Positions 21,587 to 32,060 are shown, counted from the first letter of the stretch. The stretch is DNA of 64,000 nt from Anthonomus grandis grandis (GCF_022605725.1 NC_065546.1:31492227-31556226); one strand, 5' to 3'. The notes: generated from the sequence alone by a model not told the origin. Translations and numbers: made by a program.

Positions 21587-21596
21587 AGGTAATTGG

Positions 21597-21974
21597 GGGA
21601 AAGATGCCTAATCTAAGTATTTTGGACAAAACTCAACAGATCGCGCCACATACACGGCCACGTTGTTATTGTGTTTATTATTTCCGAACTTCTTAGTTTT
21701 CGAATCGTTTCAGTGCACGCAACAGTTCCATAAGGTGTATTTGTGTTTTTTTATGCCGGTAAGTTTTTTACGATAGAAATTAATTATGTGATATACAGTG
21801 TTAAATGTTTTTGATTTGTGCTAATATAAATTATGTAGGTTTTTGGCATTCATTAGAATACTCCTGTGATATTTTAAAAGAAAAAAATGATTTTACTATT
21901 GTGATTTGAGGCTTTGGCATCTTACACCTAAGGGTTGGGGTAAAATAGCAAGATCCGTGTGGGGTAAGATGCCT
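21597..21974 (+). repeat. subterminal GGGGTAAGATGCC-like repeats, left side
   Basis: Copies at 21595-21609 (GGGGGAAAGATGCC), about 21935 (GGGGTAAAATAGC) and 21961-21973 (GGGGTAAGATGCC). Similar copies occur near the right end at 23900-24035, some inverted. They are likely transposase binding sites; that is inferred from position and repetition. Confidence 0.7.
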
Positions 21975-22103
21975 TGTCTACAATGCACTGTAAATTTTGT
22001 AAGACTTGTTTTTTCTCATGTTTGTGTCTATTATGGTTATTGATTTCCTTTCAGTAGGTCTAATTAAATAGTTTTTTAGTTTATCTTGTTTATTTTAAGT
22101 AAA

Positions 22104-23877
22104 ATGCCACGAACTTACGTCAGAAAATCAACTAGAGGCGAATGGACTGAACCTTAGAGCAGCTGCAAATGCTTTACGTCAGCAGCCAACCCAGAGTGCA
22201 AATGCGATTGCTAAAGAATATAGAATCCCTCTACGAACCTTGATGAGACGTATAAAGAATAAAAATCTTGAAAAGGGAAGTCTTGGACCAACCGCGTCGT
22301 TAGGTATTGAAAATGAACTTAAACTGGTTTCTTATATAAAACGTTTAGAACAAATTGGTTATGCTCCAACTTCAAGAGACGTAAGACACCTTGCTTTTAC
22401 CTTTGCTCAAAGGAATGGGTTAAAATGTCGATTTAACCAAGAAAAAGAAATAGCAGGCTACGATTGGTTTAAACTTTTTTTAAAACGACATCCAACCCTA
22501 ACCATAAGAGTAGCTCAAGGTCGTTCAACTGCACGTTCACTTGGTATGTCTGCCGCAGAAGTAGATCCATACTTCCAAATATTAAACGATACATTTCCGA
22601 CGCTCAATTTGTTCGATAAACCGGTACAAATTTTCAATATGGACGAGAGTGGCTTGCAATTATGCAATAAACCTACCAAAGTCGTGGCCCCAAAAGGAGC
22701 TAGAGATGTACAGTCGGTCACAAGCTCAGAAAAAGGAGAAACAGTTAGCGTCATCGCTTTTTGTAACGCAGAAGGTAGCTTTTTGCCTCCCTATGTAATA
22801 TTTAAAGGCGAAAAACAAAAAAAAGGAGTTTGAAGATAACATGCCTCCTGGGTCGGTAGTAGTGATGTCTCCAGAGTCCGCCTATGTGAAAACCATTATC
22901 TTCTCATCATGGATTAAAGACCATTTTTTGCCTCGTAAGGGACCAGGCCCTGCAGTACTGATATTAGAGGGCCATGCTTCGCATTGTAATGACGTGGATC
23001 TTTTGGACTTTTTGGCTGAAAATGAAATTGCTGTAGTTTGTTTACCAAGTCACACTTCAGCCTCTAGACCGTTCATTTTTCAAACCTTTAAAGACCTACT
23101 GGAATAGCGCATGTAATTAGTGGATAAGAAATCATCCAGGACGTCGAATAACCAGGTAATTTGGTTTAAGTAAATAAGTCTGAAAGAGATTTATTTGTTT
23201 CTTGTCCTTTACAGGTATTAGTTTGGGGAACTATTAAATCAAGCGTAGTCTCAAGCCGCAACGGTTCAGAATGGTGTTTCTGGATTTCGGGCTTGTGGAA
23301 TTTATCCATGCTCCAAAGATGCAATTCCGCACTATGCATATGCTTTAGCTGAACACTAAACTGGAAATCCACAGGAAGAAGTGGTACATGTCGATGCAGA
23401 AAACTCTGACGAACATAGCGGCGTCGTAGCTGTTCTAAATTTTGATGATATTGCTCCAATTCCATCCATAGGTGGTCCTAGTAGATCAAACGTTAGAAAA
23501 CAACACGCAGAAGTCCTTACTTCTCCTAAGTATCGCCAAAAAAAACGCCAAAAAATTGAAGGAAAACAAAAAAAGCAACAAGGGAAGGCAAGTAAATTAG
23601 AGAAAAAACTTTATAAAAAAGGTAACAAAAAAAAGAAAAAAGTACTACACAACAGCAGTAGGGAAGAAATTAGTGGAGATGAAAATATTGTCTCAGACCA
23701 TAGCTCTGATGAACCTGACAGTGACAACGATAACTTCTGTGCAATTTACGATTTTACTTTGACAAAAAGGGTCCCAAAGTTGATTGGATTTGCTGTGTGC
23801 TATGCAACAAGTGGCTACATGAAACCTGCGCTTCGGGGCCGAATATGTGCGATCCTTGCGCAAAAATCAGTAAATAA
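22104..23877 (+). pseudogene. pogo-type transposase with C-terminal PHD-like zinc finger
   Basis: ATG at 22104 gives MPRTYVRKSTRGEWTE, then an indel near 22155 leads into a psq-type helix-turn-helix (LRAAANALRQQPTQSANAIA) and a CENP-B-like DNA-binding region (APTSRDVRHLAFTFAQRNG). The DDE core has FNMDESGLQLCN (first Asp), then LILEGHASHCND, where the second catalytic position is Glu instead of the family's Asp (LILDGH), and LDRSFFKPLKTYW (third Asp, in another frame). A 59-bp intron (23156-23214) follows. The second exon has NGVSGFRACGIYPCSKDAIP, an in-frame TAA near 23356, a long Lys/Glu/Ser-rich linker and, after a shift near 23776, CCVLCNKWLHETCA and MCDPC, a PHD-like zinc finger, before TAA at 23875-23877. 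Confidence 0.88.
23156..23214 (+). other. spliceosomal intron of the pogo transposase
   Basis: The donor CAG|GTAATT and acceptor TTTACAG|GT with a pyrimidine-rich stretch before it interrupt the coding similarity exactly between the DDE core and the C-terminal region. Intron size is typical for insects. Confidence 0.65.
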
Positions 23878-23899
23878 AACAATGTTAGCCTTTTAACTT

Positions 23900-24035
23900 T
23901 GGTGTAAGCCAGTTAACCTTGGTGTAAGATGGCATTTTAGCTGGGGTATGATGGCCAATACAATGTATTCTACCTATGGCATCACATCCCCAAATTTGTC
24001 ATCTTACCCCTTAGTTGGGGTAAGTTGCCAAAATG
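23900..24035. repeat. subterminal repeats, right side of the pogo element
   Basis: GGTGTAAGCCAG, GGTGTAAGATGGC, GGGGTATGATGGCC, an inverted CATCTTACCCC and GGGGTAAGTTGCC follow one another within 135 bp. They mirror the left-side motifs. Confidence 0.7.
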
Positions 24036-24559
24036 ACAGCTGTAAATGTTTTTACGTTACTTTTAAAAAAATAAACTCTTTTTGGTATTTCATCATTTGT
24101 TTATTGTATTTGTAATACCCAGTTTTTGTAACTTTTGAATGAAGTAATTTTTTTTTTGTATTTTTAAAAAAATATTACGCGTCTTCCCCCCAACTACCTT
24201 AATGTAAATACGTTAATTATTTTCCTAGTTTTTGTACTATTTTATTTGCATTTTGTAGTTCAAAGTTGAGTAATAGGGTTTATTTAGGGTTCTACTTACG
24301 TTTAGTTTAATAGTTTTATCCATAGTGTCTAGTTCTTAAGTAGTTCATATTGTCTGAGGTCTGCCAATTTAGGTTATTTAGGGTATATTATTATAAGTTT
24401 CTGTATTTTTAATTTTCTAGAATTTGAATAGTTGCTTGCTTTGATTTTCATTATTCCCATAAAATTATTGGTCTCTTTCCGCAAAAACAATGAAGAAAAT
24501 TCTTCTTCTTTCTTTTTCGTTACAATATAATGTCATGTCAACCTGGAAAAATGGCAAAA

Positions 24560-24884
24560 AAGCCGGACCTACCTGGAAATAAATAATTATTATTCGACAC
24601 ATATAGAATTACCTCGGTGTGACCCAAACCACTTGAAAAAATACAAAAAATTACTCTAGAAGTTTGAATATAAAAAGAAGAAAAAATAACCCAAACTACC
24701 TGAAAATTTTAAAATTAACTTTAACTTTCTGGATTTTTTTTTAAATCCCGTAATTATTTGGAAAAAATTTATGAAAACATATTACAAGGTCTTAAATCGC
24801 ATAATAAAATTTCAATAACTGACTGAAAAAATTCGAAGAGTGACGAAAAAATTACTTAAAAAAAAACAAATAAAGAACATAAAT
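24560..24884. repeat. degenerate AT-rich tandem-like repeat, left block
   Basis: Loosely repeated phrases such as 'ACCTCGGTGTGACC', 'AACTACCTGAAAA' and 'TTACTCTAGAAGTTTGAATA' recur every 50-80 bp with heavy divergence. The same vocabulary appears at 26811-27330, on the other side of the foldback element, and near 18325-18440 and 21360-21570. Confidence 0.5.
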
Positions 24885-25448
24885 AGTACGGGAGCCCGTG
24901 TACAAACATGTACACATGTGGTACAAGTTGGAAGTAACTTAAACTTGTTGACGACATACCATTGGATGATGAATCGACCGTCAGCTGGCCAGGTTGCGTT
25001 GCGTAGGATTGCTAAGGTTTTACAAAAACGAAAAAAAAATATGAGAACCATTTGATACAGGTTTAAACTCATATAATCGTAAGTTTATGTTATAAAATTA
25101 ACATATAAAGTCGTCAGCTGGCCAGAGAGCGTTGCTTTATCCGTCAGCTGACCAATCAAACCCATTAAAAATCACGAAAATTTAGACTCATTTGATACAA
25201 ATTGAAACTTTTGTGGATATTAGTATTCATACTACTATTCACAAAAAACATCATCAGCTGCGTGTATGTTGTTGCGAAAGTCCTCAGCTGATGCGGAAAA
25301 GGTGCTAAGCGCTCGACCATCGCGCGCTTGCTTGCGTACATCAACTGACGATGTTTACATTATAATACAAGCAGCTGACGATGTTTTTCAGGTATATTAA
25401 TATAAATATTAACACCCACAAAAGTCTCACGCTGTATCAAATGGTTCT
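24885..25448 (+). repeat. left arm of foldback element
   Basis: Carries at least six sites built on CAGCTG or CAACTG, for example CGTCAGCTGGCCAG (about 24978 and 25112), CGTCAGCTGACCAA (25142), CATCAGCTGCGTG (25252), CTCAGCTGATGCG (25282) and GCAGCTGACGATG (25370). The phrase 'CATTTGATACA' is repeated three times. The arm has no coding evidence. Confidence 0.85.
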
Positions 25449-25630
25449 TATTATATATCTGATATTTAAAAAGACACAGATCGCATGAATTATAATCTTA
25501 GTGTAAAAAACTTTTTCAGCACTAAATTTCAATTTTAAAACAATATTTATGAATGAAAACGCTTATTATCATTTATGAAAAAATTTATTGTTAACACAAC
25601 TCTATAAAATACCACTTCATAAATTTTTTT

Positions 25631-25987
25631 TTATTCACTCTCTGAAATATTATCGTCTTCATCCGATTCATCGTTTTCTTCAAGTTCAACAGATGCCAGG
25701 TCATTGTCCACTTGTTCATTCTCTTCTAAAAATTATTAATTATTATTTTTAGAACAATTTATATTAATAATGATTGAAATTAAATAAACAATCTAACAAT
25801 TTAAGATCAATAAATACCTGTATTGTTTTCAGCTTCCTGAGTAATCATTTTTACATTTTGAGGTAACTGATCGCCATCAAACCATTTATATTTTTACATT
25901 TATTACGTGATTCGTTATTAAAAATTTTGAATTTAATTTGCCATTCTTTTTTTCACAAATAACAAAGAATTTTTCGACCGTTGGCAT
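25631..25987 (-). CDS. small two-exon frame with acidic tail, function unknown
   Basis: On the minus strand ATG at 25987 opens a frame beginning MPTVEKFFVICEKKNGK, then SKFLITNHVIN. After a one-base excess in an A-run near 25894, similarity-like sequence continues with YKWFDGDQLPQNVKMITQ. A donor CAG|GTATTT at 25818/25817 and an acceptor TTTTTAG|AA at 25726/25725 define a 92-bp intron; splicing joins the frames in phase. Exon 2 is strongly acidic (DNDLASVELEENDESDEDD) and ends with TAA at 25633-25631. Total length is about 87 residues. I do not recognise the family. It could be the N-terminal remnant of a longer transposon protein or a captured host fragment. The A-run indel could be a sequence error. 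Confidence 0.45.
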
Positions 25988-26241
25988 TCTCAAGTGAAAG
26001 ATACACGCACTCTGTAAGTAAAATTTACTAAATACTGCGACATAAGCGAAGTGAAGCGTCGCGTGATGCCACTACGGCGCAGGCGCAATCGTGCCCTCTG
26101 CTCCGAAAATCCGAGAGGGGGAGAGAGAGCGAGACATATACAATAAAGGGCAGGCGGAGAGAAAGCAAAATATCCAAGGATGCTTCCTTTTCTTGCCTAT
26201 TACTTTCAGTTTGGACTATGTTTTTTTCACATTACAGGATG

Positions 26242-26810
26242 AGAACCATTTGATACAGCGTGAGACTTTTGTGGGTGTTAATATTTATATTAATATACCT
26301 GAAAAACGTCGTCAGCTGCTTGTATTATAATGTAAACATCGTCAGTTGATGTACGCAAGCAAGCGCGCGATGGTCGAGCGCTTAGCACCTTCTCCGCATC
26401 AGTTGACGACTTTCGCAACAACATACACGCAGCTGACGATGTTTTTTGTGAATAGTAGCATGAATACTAATATTCACAAAAGTTTCAATTTGTATCAAAT
26501 GATTCTAAATTTTCGTGATTTTTAATGGGTTTGATTGGTCAGCTGACGGATAAAGCAACGCTCTCTGGCCAGCTGACGACTTTATATGTTAATTTTATAA
26601 CATAAACTTACGATCATATGAGTTTCAACCTGTATCAAATGGTTCTCATATTTTTTTATTTTACGTTTTTGTAATACCTTAATAATCCTACGCAACGCAA
26701 CCTGGCCAACTGACGGTCGATTCATCATCCAATGGTATGTCGTCAACAAGTTTAAGTTACTTCCGACTTGTAACACATGTGTACATGTCTTGTACATGGG
26801 CTCTCGCACT
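26242..26810 (-). repeat. right arm of foldback element
   Basis: Reverse complement of the left arm with small differences. It has the same CAGCTG/CAACTG sites and a GTGTTAATATTTATATTAATATAC stretch close to the centre. Confidence 0.85.
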
Positions 26811-27330
26811 AAAAGTCTAGGATTTGGCAAATAAAAAATCACGTCAAACTTAAGACACATAAAATCACCTCAGAGAACATAAACCGCTTAGAAAATGTTA
26901 AAAATTCTGCTAGGAGCTTAAAATAAAAATAAAAATTATTTCAGAAGCTTCGAACACATATATACAATCAAGAAAAATTAATTAAAACCTATTCAAAGGG
27001 ATTGAAACATGCTAAACATTTTTTTATCTGCCTAAAACCACCACCTACCTAGAAAATAAACTATTTTTTGAACCTTGAATATAAGAAAAATCACTCCAAG
27101 TTCCTGCAAAAATGTCAAAAGCTGTTTAAGTTTTAAAAATTTTAAGTTTTTTTAGTGCCTAGACCTTTATTACACGACCTTAAAACATATGAAAAATCAT
27201 CTTGGATCTGGAACGATTGCCTGAATTTTTTTTAAAATTACCCATATTACCTTGAAAAATATATAATGAAACTTATTCTAAAATCTTAAAACACATGAAA
27301 AATTTCCTAAGCTGCCTCAACGTGTTTAAT
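26811..27330. repeat. degenerate AT-rich tandem-like repeat, right block
   Basis: Continues the vocabulary of 24560-24884 (for example ATAAAATCACCTCAGAG, GCTTAGAAAATGTTAAAA, ACCACCTACCTAGAAAATAA). Individual units are too diverged to set a period with confidence. Confidence 0.5.
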
Positions 27331-28700
27331 TTTTTTACCATCTATTGATTATTATTAACGCCGTTCCTTTTCGGTCACAATATAAAATTGTGTTTTGATG
27401 TACTTTTCTTTCTTACATACATGAATAAAATTTACAACAATTGACAGTCAAAATTTATACTAATAACAATTTACGATAAAAAAAAATATTCCTAAGCTAT
27501 TTAAACCATAAAAAACTCAAATAAACAAATTGAACTCAGAACAAAATTTAGGTTTATTTACATTGAACTCTACTTTTAAATCGGCTTTTAAACCCCTCAC
27601 CTGCTACGAGCCGATACATCACTTGACATTTTCAAAATATTTTTCCAATAATTCAATTAATAACAGCTATATTTCCAGTTCAAATAATAGACCCAATTAA
27701 AACAAAAACAAAAATGAGACTCAACAATGGCGCTATTGTCCAGATATGTCAGCGTCAGAGAGTATTAGCAAATTAATATTGGGCTCTCGTATAATTTGCC
27801 ATTCAACCATTGAGCTGTCATATCAGAATAACCAATAATTATTGAGCACAGTCAATTAATTCTCGTATTGTATGAAAATTGATTTGAATTTTCCTGTAAA
27901 TTACAAACTTTTTCGCCTCGATTATAAGCGGATGAAGAAAACATTAAAATCCACTTGGACCCGCCTAATTGGCTTTCGTACTTGGTCGTTTTTCATTTAG
28001 GAGTTGCCAAACGAGTGAGATTTCTTAAGAGAGAGGTTGAGATTGAGGTGTAGGAAGAAATGAGAGAGAGAAAATCGTATAAATGTGTAATCACAGCGAA
28101 ACCAGATAATACTGTGGGGGATTTAAACGGCGCCATTTTAATAGCCGACGAATTCCTTGGAGGAAGAGATAAGGTTTCTCTGTATTAACGTTTTGCGCGG
28201 CAAGTTTATGAGAGATTCATGTACGGTGAAATGTTTACAGTTGGATTTAAGTGCTGTAATAACAAAAATTATTGAGAAAATTAGGATTTTATTAGTTTAA
28301 TATTAGGCCCCAATAAAATATTATTTCATTATTGTCTTTTGTTATTATTATTTTTTCCTATTTAGGGTACAATATCTAAACTAACATTCATTCGGTTACG
28401 TCAGTACTTACGAGTTAACAATATCGTCTGACATTATAATATAAGAATCGAAGGATCGAAGATCCTTATGTGACAAACTTTATTGTATGGTCATGTTTTT
28501 GTGCATGGTGAGGATGCATTTGGAATTGTCGAAGTATTAAGCCTGTCTATTTTTTTTCTATTTTTGTCATCAGGAGGGTGCTGGGCGTGCCTTTGGGGTG
28601 TACGATGTATACGCGGTGGTATGCCGGGGGTGGGCTTCCCTACGATAATGGCTAACAATTTTTTTAATACGACGGACGGATAGTGAAAAATCAACCAATA
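27331..28700. other. unassigned DNA with a mixed-composition block
   Basis: No gene is supported. 27900-28250 is less AT-rich and not repeated elsewhere in the window. Two overlapping antisense frames at about 28483-28694 have no motif and were not called. Confidence 0.4.
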
Positions 28701-28713
28701 AAAAAAATCTATT

Positions 28714-28945
28714 GCATATCTAAAAGTGCGATCGCTTAATACCGGTTTTGATGAGTTTACTTATTCTCTTCGTCATCATAAATTTGATATGTTGGGGCTT
28801 TCGGAAACATGGTTGACAGCTTATTATGATAGCTTTCAATTGCACGTAAACGAATATACATAATAGTGATGCTAGAGGAGGTAGGGTGGGAATTTATATA
28901 AAGAAATATTTACCAGTTCAGTTATTTGAGTTTAATGCTACCCCC
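28714..28945 (+). pseudogene. LINE endonuclease fragment (APE type)
   Basis: The frame reads VRSLNTGFDEFTYSLRHHKF, then DMLGLSETWLTAYYDSF, and after two stops RGGRVGIYIKKYL. This is the N-terminal half of an apurinic-type endonuclease of a CR1/Jockey-like LINE: the 'N.RSL' start, the catalytic Glu in SETWL and the 'RGGGV.IY' strand are visible. It stops where an unrelated LINE begins near 28946. Confidence 0.75.
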
Positions 28946-29414
28946 CATTGATTGAAGGGTGACCAAAGAGAAGGCGGACCGCCTAAGGCTCCATCTCATC
29001 TCTGAGATGAGGAGGACCAAGGCTGAGCTCCACTCTCGAAACTCCGGACTCACAGAGACGGGCTGGTTTCTGGTCACGGCGGAGGATAAATCCTCAAGAG
29101 ACTGGCTTTTGAGCTCCTGTCAACCACTGACCGAGGTGGGTTACACCTTCACCGCGGTGAAGTCCTCCGACGTCCCATAGCCAGTGGAGATAGTCTTCAC
29201 TCTGAGGACACCGGAGCGGTCAGACTTAGAGTATGTCAGGGAAATCCATAACATACAGAATAGGGCCTTAAGCATCCCCAGCTGGCAACACCTGAGGACG
29301 GAAGCAGAGTCTGGAAGATTTAACCTTCACTTCATGGTGATCAGGGAGGTCGACTCGAGGAGGCCAGGTGGATACTCTTGTTCGAACTGGTCACTGTCCG
29401 AGCTTTTCGAGTGA
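28946..29414 (+). pseudogene. LINE ORF1-like protein (DUF4780 type)
   Basis: The frame includes LHLISEMRRTKAELHSRNSG, TETGWFLVTAEDKSSRDWLL and TEVGYTFTAVKSSDVP. A TAG at 29178-29180 is followed in the same frame by PVEIVFTLRTPERSDLEYVR, NIQNRALSIPSWQHLRTEAE and FNLHFMVIREVDSRRPGGY. The alternation of a 'GW' strand and 'S..WL' helix with a second similar half fits the DUF4780 domain found in ORF1 of R1/Jockey-like insect LINEs. The base composition is clearly more GC-rich than the flanks. Its N-terminal part is missing. Confidence 0.65.
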
Positions 29415-29531
29415 CCGTTCGGCGAACGCCCACCAGGCCCAGTACCGCAGCCGTAACCTCCAAGCCACCAGAAGGGAAGTCTTAGGCAGGTAAGAGGGCT
29501 ACTTCTACACCCCTGGATGTCCCCCATAGCG

Positions 29532-30766
29532 CAATTAAGGGTAAGTCAAATCAATCTCCAACATAGTCGAGATGCAGCTGCCGAATTGGTGAGCATTATA
29601 ACTGGTAAGGCTGGAGAAATTGTATTAATATGAGAACCTTACTTTTTTAGGGATCAAATAAGAGGACTATCCAAGGATGCTACGGCAGCTCTGCAGGAGA
29701 ACACGGTAAGTGGCACAAAATATAAGTTAATAATATGCAATTTATATCTTCCATATGATAATGAACAACTCCCCCCGACGGAAGAACTAAAAATGTTAAT
29801 AAAATACAGTAGGGATAGTGGTTTTCCATTAATCGCGGGGTGTGACGCATACGCGCACAACATTGTATGAGGAAGTACGGACACCAACGCGAGGGATACG
29901 GCATTATTAGAATATGTAGTATCGGAAAACCTTGAGGCGACTTTTGTCAATAGAGTTAGACAAGAGGTTATCGACATAACGCTGGTAACACGGTCTTTTG
30001 CGGAAAGAGTTGAAAACTGGAGGGTATTACAGGACAAAACAATGTCCAACCATAGAATGATCCGATTCGAAATCGGTTCGGATAAGGAGGAACAGACCCT
30101 CAAGAGAAACCCGAGGGCTACCGACTGCACTAAATTTAAAGAGGGTCTTGTTCAGGCCATGGGTACTCTAGGTGGAGCCATATCCTCCAAAGAGGAACAA
30201 GATACAGAAGTAGTACGGCTAAACAGTATACTCATCAGTTCTTACGAGGCCACATGTCCTCCCCGGAGAGTTGGCAACAAGAGATTGCTCTGGTCGCATG
30301 ACATTTTGGACCGTCTCAAAAAAGACGTAAGAAGGTCGCACCACCGCGCTCTTAAGGGGGGAACTCAAGAGAACTGGGATTTATACTTAACAGCTAGAAG
30401 AAATTTCAAAATGCATTTTGCATTTTGAATGTGAATTTTGTAATCACATTTGCATGATGCAAAAGAGACTGCTAACGCTGTGGAGTTCTGTGGAGAGATG
30501 GAATCTCTCTCAGACACAGCCCGTCTTCTGAAGCTACTGGGCTCTGACAGGAAAACCGAGATAGGATGCCCAAAAAAGGTGAACTATGGACCTCAAACAA
30601 AGAAGAGACCATCGAGCTTCTCCTTAAAACTCACTTTCCTGGAGAACGGAACGCTGCACCTTGGGGCGAGGAGCCAGATCCGGAGCCGGACTGGAACCTC
30701 GCCAAAAACATAGTAACAAACGAAGCCATAGCTTGGGCAGCGCATATTAGTCCATATATTCACTAA
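29532..30766 (+). pseudogene. R1/Jockey-like LINE endonuclease and start of reverse transcriptase
   Basis: The endonuclease begins with RVSQINLQHSRDAAAELV, continues (after a TGA) with EPYFFRDQIRGLS, then KLIICNLYLPYDNEQLP and the catalytic-region motif PLIAGCDAYAHNIV*GSTDTN, where the stop replaces the family's Trp. VIDITLVTRSF and SNHRMIRFEI close the domain. From 30042 to 30428 the linker before RT reads WSHDILDRLKKDVRRSHHRA. After shifts, ESLSDTARLLKLLGSDRK and SNKEETIELLLKTHFPGERN appear, the sequence just ahead of the RT palm. Similarity ends abruptly after IAWAAHISPY at about 30766, so the RT core is lost. Confidence 0.75.
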
Positions 30767-30879
30767 CAACTAACAAGTATAGAAGTAATGACTACTTTGT
30801 AATGAATACAAAGTACCTGTTACTAAAATATAAAGTATCAGTATCTACTCGATACTTATGAAAGTAATCGTTGCACATC

Positions 30880-31490
30880 ACCAAATCAGCCAAATGCTCA
30901 CCTTCCCGATAAAGCGCGTTAAACTATTCTTTGCGCGTGTTCGTTGTTGTTTCACCAGTTGTCGGCACATCAAAAGAAAACCGAGGCTCGTCTGCGTCTT
31001 GGAGCGGTTAGTTTGGACGAATCCGTACTGATTGCTTTTGGTAATCGTTTAATTAAAAATGTCTGACGAGTGGGCTCACGAAAAAATAATTTAATAGATC
31101 GTTTCCACTATACTTTTTTTAACTCTGAAATAGCCTTCTTGTGCACCAGCGTCGCCTTTTCTTTTTTTGGGCTTTCTTAACATGATCACAGATTAAAATT
31201 AATACAGTGGCGGCAATTTCAATGTCAGTATCACTCATATTATGAAGCAAAACTATTGTTTAACGAGCAATATTCGCCACCAAATTTAAAAAACCAAACA
31301 ACTAATCGCATGGATTGGACCACTAACAAACAACTGTTTGTTGCAGAGCGCAGCAGCCGGTTTGGACGTTGCTTGTGCAAAGACCAAATTATATTCGCTA
31401 ACATTGCCGCAACGTTCACAAATGCTTAGCGGGTTTGGCGCGCCTGGTCTGGACAAATCTTTAGAGACGGGACAATTATAATTATTGGGT
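30880..31490. mobile_element. internally deleted PIF/Harbinger derivative
   Basis: On the plus strand ATG near 31060 starts MSDEWAHEKII, like the start of a MADF/Myb-like Harbinger protein. On the minus strand ATG at 31238 starts MSDTDIEIAATVLILICDH and continues with KKAQKKKRRRWCTRRLF, the basic 'RRRWW' start of a Harbinger transposase, and SGNDLLN. The two starts face each other across a few tens of bases, as expected if the body of both genes was deleted and the ends retained. Terminal repeats could not be aligned with confidence, so limits are approximate. Confidence 0.55.
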
Positions 31491-32060
31491 ATTTATTCTA
31501 TGCTTTGGTATTCCGCTCTTAACCGACGTTGTTATTACTTTGTTTAGGTTTAGGTTTAGCTTTAAAGGTTTGCATCAAACAGTTATACTTTATGATGCAT
31601 ATCTTGTGGATCGGTTTTAAAAATCGCGGTATAAGTCATTATTAATTTTTTGTTTTTTCTATATTTAAAAAATAAAAACATTTTAATTTGATTTGAATTA
31701 TTTAAACCGTATCAGCTTTTCTTTAATAGAGAACTATAGTCGACATGGAAAAATGTAGAAAAAATAAAGTTTTCATATTTTATAAGGGAATTAAAATTTT
31801 ATACTAAGGCAGAGCTACAGGCTGCTAAGGCCCAACCTAAAAATACATTTGCAGGGTATCTGGCTTAAAGACAAGGACCAGAGCCATGAATTTTATCCCA
31901 GAAAAGACAAAGGTTCAAAGTCAAATTTATTTTAAAAATTAAGTAACAGGAAATAGTTTTTAAATAAGAGTTTATATAAACATACGATAAAAAAACACAG
32001 TTAATTGAACTAACAAGTGCCCAGGTAAAAAAAAGAATAAAGAAGAGGAATCGGTCTATA
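31491..32060. other. unassigned AT-rich DNA
   Basis: No gene or repeat is recognised. It contains the TTTAGGTTTAGGTTTAGC stretch near 31542. Confidence 0.4.

Larger units (their letters stand above)
21587..24199 (+). mobile_element. pogo/Tigger-type DNA transposon
   Basis: The inverted ends are AGGTAATTGGGGGAAAGA on the left and the near-complement at 24182-24199, and TA flanks each side (21585-21586, 24200-24201). The length is 2.6 kb and there is a single transposase gene on the plus strand. The subterminal regions repeat a GGGGTAAGATGCC-like motif. Frameshifts and stops show that the copy is dead. Confidence 0.92.
24885..26810. mobile_element. foldback transposon-like element with 565-bp arms
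   Basis: Two inverted arms (24885-25448 and 26242-26810) share most of their sequence, including the ends AGTACGGGAGCCC and AGTGCGAGAGCCC. The central part (25449-26241) contains a small two-exon frame on the minus strand. It interrupts the degenerate AT-rich repeat present on both sides, so it looks like an insertion. No target duplication could be fixed (TAAAT on the left, AAAAG on the right) and no transposase is encoded. The superfamily is unknown. Confidence 0.8.

Noticed and set aside
24840..25072. Open frames on both strands in the foldback arm
   Set aside because: The same peptides appear in the other arm on the opposite strand because of the inverted repeat; composition and lack of motif suggest chance.
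24885..26810. CRISPR-like array because of repeated CAGCTG words
   Set aside because: The repeats are short, irregularly spaced and mirrored between arms; the genome is eukaryotic.
28483..28694. Antisense pair of 66-codon frames
   Set aside because: Complementary overlap without any recognisable domain.
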